From CANJDH01 sp964443245 (GTDB lineage Bacteria; Pseudomonadota; Gammaproteobacteria; Burkholderiales; JAEUOS01), in contig CAYUEG010000113.1 of NCBI GenBank assembly GCA_964443245.1, forward strand, positions 1 through 12,317: DNA of 12,317 nucleotides, written 5' to 3'. A program made the position numbers and the translations under genes. Positions 6,902-12,317 of the stretch are shown here, piece after piece (within the stretch, counting starts at the first letter, position 1; every line of letters starts with the position of its first letter). The notes beneath the pieces were generated by a model. That model was not told where the DNA came from. It made no database searches and saw only the letters and a list, made by a program, of their open reading frames with translations.

Positions 6902-9060
6902 TGTCCTCCTGCCTCGTTTGCAACTGCAATCACACCATGCCGCTCGACGGCGGCAAGCTTGCCCAGGCACTCGGGCAGGCGGCGCCGATCAAGATTCACC
7001 ACGAACTTTGCCGGCGCGAGATCGCGTCGTTTGAGTCGGCTCTGGCAGCGGCGGATCGCGAAGTCGAACCGCTCACCGTGGCCTGCACCCAGGAAGCACC
7101 GCTGTTCGCCGAACTCAGCTCAGGGTCGGATCATCGGCAGGTGCCGCTGCGTTTCGTCAACATTCGTGAAACGGGCGGGTGGTCATCCGAAGCGAAAGGG
7201 GCCGGCCCCAAGATTGCCGCACTGTTGGCCATGGCGCAACTGCCGGAGCCGGAGCCGGCGCGGGGCGTCGACTATCGCTCGGCCGGCGCCACGCTGATCG
7301 TTGGCGACGGACCCGCCGCGCTGGAATGGGCGAAGCGCCTGGCCGGGAAGCTGGATGTCTGCGTCCTGATGACGCAGAACACGTTGAGTGCCGAGTTGCC
7401 CGGTGTGCGCAGCTTCCCGGTGGTGGCTGGCAAGGTGAAAAAGCTGTCCGGATGGCTGGGCAAGTTTGAAGTCGAGTGGGAGGGCACCAATCCGATTGAT
7501 CTGGACACCTGCACGCGCTGCAACGCCTGCGTGGACGCCTGTCCGGAAGGTGCGATCAATTTTTCGTACCAGATCGACATGGATAAATGCCGCGGCCACC
7601 GGGATTGCGTCAAGGCCTGTGGTGATGTCCGTGCGATCGATTTCGACCGCGCTGCCGCGGTGCGCAGGGAGACTTTTGACCTGGTGCTGGACCTCTCGCG
7701 CGAGCCGCTGGTCAAGCGCCACCAGCCGCCACAAGGCTATTTTGCGCCGGGTGCCGATCCCATGGATCAGGCCTTGGCGGTAGCCGAACTGGCTTCGATG
7801 GTCGGCGAGTTCGAAAAGCCGCGCTTCTTCCAGTACAACGCCAAATTGTGTGCGCACAGCCGGTCGGAAAAGATCGGCTGCAGCAAGTGCATCGATATCT
7901 GTTCCACCGAAGCAATTACGCACGACGGCAACCACGTCAAGGTCGAGCCGCACTTGTGCATGGGATGCGGGGCGTGTGCCACCGTGTGCCCCTCCGGAGC
8001 CATGGGGTTTGCCTATCCGAAGGCCACCGACACCGGTGCGCGCATCAAGACCGCGTTGAAAGTCTATGCGGCTGCCGGCGGCAAGGACGCCTGCGTCCTG
8101 CTGCATGACGAGCAGGGTGGCGGCCTGATCACTGACGCCGGACGTGCTGCCCACGGCGCACTGCGCGGTGGCGCTGGAAGTGTCGCGCGCGGCCCGGGGT
8201 TGCCGGCCCGGGTGATACCGGTGCCGCTGCACCATGTGGCCTCGGCTGGTCTCGATCTGTGGCTCAGCGCGATTGCCTGGGGTGCATCCCAGGTGCGTGT
8301 CCTCCTGACCGGAGCGGAAGCGCCCGAGTATGCCGAGGCCCTGCATCGTCAGGCGGCGATCGGCAATGCCATCCTTGAAGGGTTGGGCTACGGCGGCGCG
8401 CAATCCGGTGCGCATCTTGGTGTCGTGGCGGCTGAAGAGGGAGCCGGTGCCCTGGCGCTGGGCCTGAGGCAGTTGCCCGCAGCGAGCGGCGTAGCAATCC
8501 ATGCCGGCTTCAACGTGGCCCCCGAGAAGCGCGCCACGCTCGAATTTGCGATCGAGCATCTGGCCAGGCATGCGCCGGCGCCGGCCGAAATCGTCGCGCT
8601 ACCTGCCGGTGCGATGTACGGGACGCTGGAGGTCAACCGCGATAAATGTACCCTTTGTCTTTCCTGTGTCGGCGCTTGCCCGGCCTCGGCCCTGGCCGAT
8701 AACCCGGAAACGCCGCAACTGCGCTTCATCGAGCGCAATTGCGTGCAGTGCGGCCTGTGCGTCAACACCTGTCCGGAAGATGCCATTACGCTGATGCCGC
8801 GCCTGAACCTGGCCGAGAGCGCCCGCAAGCCGGTGGTGCTCAATGAAGCGCAGCCGTTTCACTGCGTGCGCTGCGGCAAGGCCTTTGGGACCCGGCAGAT
8901 GGTCGATGCCATGACGTCGCGCCTGACAACACATTCGATGTTTTCCGGCGGCCTTGCACTGCGGCGGCTGCAGATGTGCGCCGATTGCCGTGTCGTCGAC
9001 ATGATGGAGAACAAGAACGAGGTGTCGATCCTCGATGGCAAGGGCAAAGGCGCTGCATGA
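6901..9060 (+). CDS. 719-residue multi-cluster 4Fe-4S protein of the FDH locus (HdrA/MvhD-like architecture)
   Basis: Large cytoplasmic iron-sulfur protein with six ferredoxin-type motifs in three pairs: Cys204/207/210/214 with Cys230/236/240; Cys317/327/330/334 with Cys353/356/359/363; Cys583/586/589/593 with Cys614/617/620/624. The second motif has His233 where the second Cys belongs. The N-terminus has CLVCNCN (4-10), Cys37 and ACTQEAPLF (61-69), recalling the HdrA N-terminal domain. GDGPAA (135-140) is a dinucleotide-fold remnant. Residues about 436-500 recall MvhD but lack its cysteines. A C-terminal pair of CxxC motifs (655/658, 693/696) may bind zinc or another cluster. There is no signal peptide. 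The GTG start at 6901 shares a base with the DUF3306 stop; the end overlaps torD by 4 bp. The role is unproven; electron transfer between FDH and a cytoplasmic partner, or cluster delivery, are both possible. Confidence 0.88.
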   Translation: MSSCLVCNCNHTMPLDGGKLAQALGQAAPIKIHHELCRREIASFESALAAADREVEPLTVACTQEAPLFAELSSGSDHRQVPLRFVNIRETGGWSSEAKGAGPKIAALLAMAQLPEPEPARGVDYRSAGATLIVGDGPAALEWAKRLAGKLDVCVLMTQNTLSAELPGVRSFPVVAGKVKKLSGWLGKFEVEWEGTNPIDLDTCTRCNACVDACPEGAINFSYQIDMDKCRGHRDCVKACGDVRAIDFDRAAAVRRETFDLVLDLSREPLVKRHQPPQGYFAPGADPMDQALAVAELASMVGEFEKPRFFQYNAKLCAHSRSEKIGCSKCIDICSTEAITHDGNHVKVEPHLCMGCGACATVCPSGAMGFAYPKATDTGARIKTALKVYAAAGGKDACVLLHDEQGGGLITDAGRAAHGALRGGAGSVARGPGLPARVIPVPLHHVASAGLDLWLSAIAWGASQVRVLLTGAEAPEYAEALHRQAAIGNAILEGLGYGGAQSGAHLGVVAAEEGAGALALGLRQLPAASGVAIHAGFNVAPEKRATLEFAIEHLARHAPAPAEIVALPAGAMYGTLEVNRDKCTLCLSCVGACPASALADNPETPQLRFIERNCVQCGLCVNTCPEDAITLMPRLNLAESARKPVVLNEAQPFHCVRCGKAFGTRQMVDAMTSRLTTHSMFSGGLALRRLQMCADCRVVDMMENKNEVSILDGKGKGAA

Positions 9061-9692
9061 ACAATCCGGCGGATGCATCCCGGCCACTGCATTTTGTCAA
9101 GCCGGCGCTCATGGAAGATATGGCGCGCGCTGACTTGTATGCCCTGCTGGCCCGGCTCTTCTACCAGGCACCCGACGCGGCGCTGTTGCAGGCGATTGTC
9201 AAGGCACAAGGCTTGGTAGGTGCGCCCGACACACCGCTGGGGCAGGCCTGGGGTGCCCTGCAACGGGCTGCACAGGTGGTGGACGTGCAGGCTGTGGCAG
9301 ACGAGTTCACCACCCTGTTTGTGGGTGTCGGCAAGGCGGCGGTGTCGGTATATGCGTCGCACTATCTGTCGGCGAACTACAAGGAGCTGACGCTGGTGCA
9401 CTTGCGTGAGGAGTTGGGCCGGCTTGGGCTGGCACGCAAGGCCGAGGCAGTCGAGCCGGAGGATCACGTGGCGGGGCTGCTGGATGTGATGCGCCATTTG
9501 GTGCAGCGCGGCAGCACCGACGAGGACCTCACGCGACAGGCTGCTTTTTTCCGGAGCTATCTTGTGGCCTGGCGTGATCCTTTGTGCGATGCAATAGAAC
9601 AAGCCGATGGCGCGCAGTTCTACCGCCACGTTGCGCGCCTGCTGAAAGCCCTCATCGACATTGAGGTTGAAGTTTTCGATGGCGCGGGGTAA
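9057..9692 (+). CDS. TorD/DmsD-family molecular chaperone for formate dehydrogenase
   Basis: All-helical cytoplasmic chaperone (211 aa) of the family that binds Tat signal peptides and holds molybdoenzymes for cofactor loading. Features: N-terminal helix RADLYALLARLFYQAPD (24-40), the core EFTTLFVGVGKAAVSVYAS (83-101) and the family signature EPEDHVAGLLDVMRHL (133-148), followed by FFRSYLVAW (164-172). The start is the ATG at 9057, which overlaps the stop of the iron-sulfur gene as ATGA; the frame is open further upstream but that extension is inside the neighbour and Arg-rich. The likely client is the FDH alpha subunit encoded just downstream, whose Tat signal is intact. The TAA stop at 9690 is followed by the only sizeable gap in this operon. 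Confidence 0.92.
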   Translation: MNNPADASRPLHFVKPALMEDMARADLYALLARLFYQAPDAALLQAIVKAQGLVGAPDTPLGQAWGALQRAAQVVDVQAVADEFTTLFVGVGKAAVSVYASHYLSANYKELTLVHLREELGRLGLARKAEAVEPEDHVAGLLDVMRHLVQRGSTDEDLTRQAAFFRSYLVAWRDPLCDAIEQADGAQFYRHVARLLKALIDIEVEVFDGAG

Positions 9693-9839
9693 AAATCCTT
9701 CCTTATGGCCTACTTTTCATAGGGTTAATGAGACTTCTTCTCATCCACCATTGGCGGTGCCCAAGCCAAGATGAGTTGGTCTGTTGTGCCCCGGATTTAG
9801 CTACACGAATGCCGCAGTTTTTGACAGGAGACGACAAAG
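9693..9839. promoter_or_regulatory. 147-bp gap before the Tat-protein/fdhA genes, with inverted repeats
   Basis: This is the longest non-coding stretch in the plus-strand cluster and a likely site for a second promoter or RNA processing. It holds ATGAGA-N5-TCTCAT (9728-9744) and TTGGC-N9-GCCAA (9751-9769). The latter also has GG-N10-GC spacing (9753-9766) like the -24/-12 elements of sigma-54 promoters, but its -12 box is poor. No convincing sigma-70 -35/-10 pair and no T-tract terminator were found. A TTGACA at 9821-9826 overlaps the ribosome binding site and is too near the start to be useful. Confidence 0.4.
9826..9830 (+). promoter_or_regulatory. Ribosome binding site AGGAG for the Tat-signal protein
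   Basis: AGGAG lies 9 nt before the ATG at 9840, one of the two clear Shine-Dalgarno sequences in the window. The upstream genes of the cluster rely on overlaps instead, so this marks an independent translation entry point for the export-side genes. Confidence 0.8.
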
Positions 9840-10040
9840 ATGAGTGATACCCAGAAGAACAAAGGACGCCGCAACTTTCTGCTCGGGGCCGGTGCGGCTT
9901 CGGTAGCTGGCGCGGCCGCTCTGGTGGCTACCAAGCAAGCCGATACCACCGTCAAAACGTCGAAAGCCGGCGTTCCTGCGGGCAAGGGATACCAGTTGAC
10001 TGAACACGTGCGCAATTACTATCGCACGACCACCATCTAG
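9840..10040 (+). CDS. Small Tat-signal protein of formate dehydrogenase regions
   Basis: A 66-residue protein. The N-terminus carries a twin-arginine signal, GRRNFLLGAGAASVAGAAAL (9-28), with the Arg pair at 10-11 and a short Ala/Gly-rich hydrophobic segment. Only about 30 residues follow, ending with EHVRNYYRTTTI. This matches the family known as formate dehydrogenase region TAT target, small proteins encoded directly upstream of the FDH alpha subunit. No catalytic or metal-binding motif (no Cys) is visible. Possible roles are a membrane-anchored small partner of FDH or an export companion; none is established. It lies only 12 bp before fdhA and is surely co-transcribed with it. Confidence 0.88.
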   Translation: MSDTQKNKGRRNFLLGAGAASVAGAAALVATKQADTTVKTSKAGVPAGKGYQLTEHVRNYYRTTTI

Positions 10041-10044
10041 GGAG
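10039..10044 (+). promoter_or_regulatory. Ribosome binding site AGGGAG for fdhA
   Basis: AGGGAG overlaps the TAG stop of the Tat-signal protein and lies 8 nt before the ATG at 10053. It decides this start over the in-frame internal ATGs at 10098 and 10137, which lack such a site. Confidence 0.8.
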
Positions 10045-10052
10045 CGCCGACC

Positions 10053-12317
10053 ATGTTATTGACCCGTAAATCGACTGGTGAAGTATCGGCACGCGGCATG
10101 TTGTCGCGCTCGCTCGGTGGTGTGTTGCAGAGCACGATGGATCGTCGAGCTTTCCTCAAGCGCTCCGGCCTTGGTGCCGGCGCTGGTGCGTTTGCCGGTT
10201 CGCTTGGTTTCTCCATGATCGAAGAAGCCAAGGCTCAGGACGCCAAGGCCGACAAGATTGAAGTCAAGCGCACGGTCTGCACGCACTGCTCGGTAGGCTG
10301 CGCCATCGATGCCGTGGTGAAGAATGGTGTCTGGGTCCGTCACGAACCGGTGTTCGACTCACCGATCAACCTGGGTGCGCATTGCGCCAAGGGTGCATCG
10401 ATCCGCGAGCACGGCATGACCGAGCATTCGCATCGCCTGAAATACCCGATGAAACTCAACACCAAGTCGGGCAAGTACGAGCGGATCAGCTGGGATACGG
10501 CGTTCACCGAAATTGCGGCCAAGCTGGAGCAGGTACGCAAGGACCATACCCCGGATTCGATTTTCGTGGTCGGTTCATCCAAGCACAACAACGAACAGGC
10601 TTACATGCTGCGCAAGTGGGTCTCGCTGCTGGGGACCAACAACACTGACCACCAGGCCCGCATTTGCCACTCGACCACCGTTGCCGGCGTCGCCAATACC
10701 TGGGGCTATGGCGCCATGACCAATTCGTACAACGACATGCAGAACACCAAGTGCATGCTGTACATCGGGTCGAATGCTGCCGAAGCGCATCCGGTTTCGG
10801 TCATGCATGCGCTGCACGCCAAGGAAACCGGCGCCAAGATGATCGTGGTCGACCCGCGCTTTACGCGCACGGCGGCCAAGGCCGATGAGTATGTGCGCAT
10901 CCGTTCCGGTACCGACATTCCGTTCCTCTTTGGTCTGTTGCACATCATTTTCAAGAATGGCTGGGAGGACAAGAAGTACATCAACGATCGCGTGTACGGC
11001 ATGGAGGCGATCAGGAAAGAGGTGATGGAAAAGTGGACGCCCGATGCGGTCGAGGCGGCCTGCGGCGTCGGCCCCGAGCAGATGCAGAAAGTGGCGGAAA
11101 TGTTCGCCAAGTCCAAGCCTTCGACCATCGTGTGGTGCATGGGCCAGACCCAGCACACGATCGGCAATGCAATGGTGCGCGCTTCCTGCATCCTGCAACT
11201 GGCGTTGGGCAACATCGGTGTCTCGGGCGGCGGTGCGAACATCTTCCGCGGCCATGACAACGTTCAGGGCGCAACCGATGTCGGCCCGAATCCGGATTCG
11301 CTGCCGGGCTACTACGGCCTCGCGACCGGCTCATGGAAGCATTTTGCCAAGGTCTGGAACGTCGACTACGACTGGATCAAGGGCCGCTACGCTTCTCAGG
11401 CGATGATGGAAAAATCGGGCACGACCGTCTCGCGATGGATTGACGCCGTCCTGGAAGCGGACGACAAGCTGGATCAGGAAAAAGCGGTCAAGGCAGTGTT
11501 CTACTGGGGCCATGCGCCCAACTCGCAGACGCGCGGCCTGGACATGAAAAAGGCGATGGACAAGCTGGAAATGATGGTCGTCATCGACCCCTACCCCAGT
11601 GCGACTGCTGCCATGATCGCCATGCCGTCGGCTGAGCGCAATCCTGCGCAGCAGGTGTATTTGTTGCCAGCCGCCACCCAGCTTGAGTGTGCGGGTTCGG
11701 CGACGGCATCGAACCGGTCGATCCAGTGGCGCGAGAAGGTGGTCGATCCCCTGTTCGAATCGCTCACCGATCACGCCATCATGTACGAGTTTGCCAAGAA
11801 GCTCGGCTTTGCAGACCAGTTGGTCGGCAAGGCCGGTGGCAAGCAGAATATTGCCGTGCAGAAGATTTCCACCATGGGGGGCAAGTACGAAGAGCCGGTT
11901 GTCGAGGACATCCTGCGCGAGATCAACCGCGGCGTCTGGACCATCGGCTATACCGGGCAGTCACCTGAGCGTCTGAAGCTGCACATGAAGAACATGCACA
12001 CCTTCGACGTCAAGACGCTCAAGGCCAAGGGAGGCCCCTGCGATGGCGAGTACTTCGGCTTGCCTTGGCCATGCTACGGCACACCGGAGATGAAGCATCC
12101 GGGTTCGCCGAATCTTTATGACACCTCCAAGCACGTGATGGATGGTGGCGGCAACTTCCGCGCGAACTTTGGCGTCGAGCGCGAAGGGGTCAGCCTGTTG
12201 GCAGAGGATGGCTCGCACTCGAAGGGCGCCGACATCACCACTGGCTATCCCGAACTGGATCATGTCCTGCTCAAGAAACTGGGCTGGTGGGACGAACTGA
12301 CTGATGCCGAAAAGGCC
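10053..12317 (+). CDS. fdhA: Formate dehydrogenase alpha (catalytic) subunit, cysteine type, Tat-exported; 5' part
   Basis: Molybdopterin bis-MGD enzyme oxidising formate to CO2. The frame is open from the ATG at 10053 through the right edge, 755 codons with no stop; related proteins run to about 950-1000 residues. A Tat signal lies unusually far in: MDRRAFLKRSG (29-39) then a Gly/Ala-rich helix, likely cut after AKA (59-61). The 4Fe-4S motif is Cys76-x2-Cys79-x3-Cys83-x27-Cys111, followed by Lys113. The active-site motif reads RICHST, with Cys205 where FDH-N and FDH-H have selenocysteine, and the catalytic His206. Other family motifs: GSNAAEAHPV, VVDPRFTRTA, RSGTDIPFL, GQTQHTIG, FRGHDNVQGATDVG. 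It resembles membrane-associated periplasmic FDH. Start: good Shine-Dalgarno 8 nt upstream. Beta and gamma subunit genes are expected beyond the edge. Confidence 0.94.
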   Translation, partial: MLLTRKSTGEVSARGMLSRSLGGVLQSTMDRRAFLKRSGLGAGAGAFAGSLGFSMIEEAKAQDAKADKIEVKRTVCTHCSVGCAIDAVVKNGVWVRHEPVFDSPINLGAHCAKGASIREHGMTEHSHRLKYPMKLNTKSGKYERISWDTAFTEIAAKLEQVRKDHTPDSIFVVGSSKHNNEQAYMLRKWVSLLGTNNTDHQARICHSTTVAGVANTWGYGAMTNSYNDMQNTKCMLYIGSNAAEAHPVSVMHALHAKETGAKMIVVDPRFTRTAAKADEYVRIRSGTDIPFLFGLLHIIFKNGWEDKKYINDRVYGMEAIRKEVMEKWTPDAVEAACGVGPEQMQKVAEMFAKSKPSTIVWCMGQTQHTIGNAMVRASCILQLALGNIGVSGGGANIFRGHDNVQGATDVGPNPDSLPGYYGLATGSWKHFAKVWNVDYDWIKGRYASQAMMEKSGTTVSRWIDAVLEADDKLDQEKAVKAVFYWGHAPNSQTRGLDMKKAMDKLEMMVVIDPYPSATAAMIAMPSAERNPAQQVYLLPAATQLECAGSATASNRSIQWREKVVDPLFESLTDHAIMYEFAKKLGFADQLVGKAGGKQNIAVQKISTMGGKYEEPVVEDILREINRGVWTIGYTGQSPERLKLHMKNMHTFDVKTLKAKGGPCDGEYFGLPWPCYGTPEMKHPGSPNLYDTSKHVMDGGGNFRANFGVEREGVSLLAEDGSHSKGADITTGYPELDHVLLKKLGWWDELTDAEKA

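Noticed and set aside
7183..8571. 462-codon open frame on the minus strand opposite the iron-sulfur gene
   Set aside because: The opposite strand codes for ordered ferredoxin motifs; the antisense product has no family features and fits a GC-driven shadow.
8976..9056. Upstream extension of the TorD-family gene
   Set aside because: It lies wholly in the iron-sulfur gene and encodes an Arg-rich leader; the ATGA overlap at 9057 gives the normal family start.
8859..9629. 256-codon minus-strand frame opposite the end of the iron-sulfur gene and torD
   Set aside because: It spans two real genes on the other strand and shows no domain; no promoter or Shine-Dalgarno sequence was seen.
9821..9826. 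Perfect TTGACA as a -35 box
   Set aside because: It overlaps the ribosome binding site and lies 13 bp before the start codon, so a -10 and transcript start would fall inside the gene.
1..12317. CRISPR arrays, tRNA or rRNA genes, insertion sequences
   Set aside because: No regularly spaced repeats, cloverleaf-like or rRNA-like segments, or transposase frames were seen by eye on either strand.

Overview
The window looks like the chromosome of a GC-rich betaproteobacterium, with the Rhodocyclales and neighbouring orders as my best guess. The formate dehydrogenase accessory genes, the LolCD proteins and the overall gene order match what is typical there, but the assignment is an inference from protein character, not a search. 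The sequence is an assembly scaffold: 100 Ns sit between two identical 55-bp copies of coding sequence, which is the mark of two contigs that were not merged.

Layout. (1) Positions 1-1219, plus strand: the 3' end of a LolC/E-type permease gene overlapping lolD, the lipoprotein-export ABC transporter. (2) Positions 1233-5596, minus strand, in the order of transcription: moaA (molybdopterin precursor synthesis), fdhD (sulfurtransferase for formate dehydrogenase), then a fused mobA-moeA gene (guanylyltransferase plus molybdate insertion) that is broken on paper by the N gap. (3) Positions 5597-5688: a 92-bp divergent promoter region with two overlapping extended -10 candidates. (4) Positions 5689 to the end, plus strand: DUF3305, DUF3306, a 719-residue multi-cluster iron-sulfur protein, a TorD-family chaperone, a 66-residue Tat-signal protein, and the 5' 755 codons of a cysteine-type, Tat-exported formate dehydrogenase alpha subunit (fdhA/fdoG type) that runs off the window.

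How they work together. The minus-strand genes make and sulfurate the molybdenum cofactor: MoaA starts the pterin, the MoeA domain inserts Mo, the MobA domain adds GMP, and FdhD delivers sulfur to the bis-MGD cofactor. The plus-strand genes encode the apoenzyme, its folding chaperone, a small Tat partner, and three cytoplasmic proteins (DUF3305, DUF3306, iron-sulfur protein) whose roles are not established. The beta and gamma FDH subunits and FdhE would be expected downstream of the window.

The least understood part is the tightly coupled block DUF3305-DUF3306-iron-sulfur protein-TorD (5689-9692). The iron-sulfur protein looks like a degenerate relative of HdrA/MvhD-type electron-transfer proteins, with one ferredoxin motif carrying His in place of Cys. 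Genes fill most of the window, and no tRNA, rRNA, CRISPR array or insertion sequence was seen.
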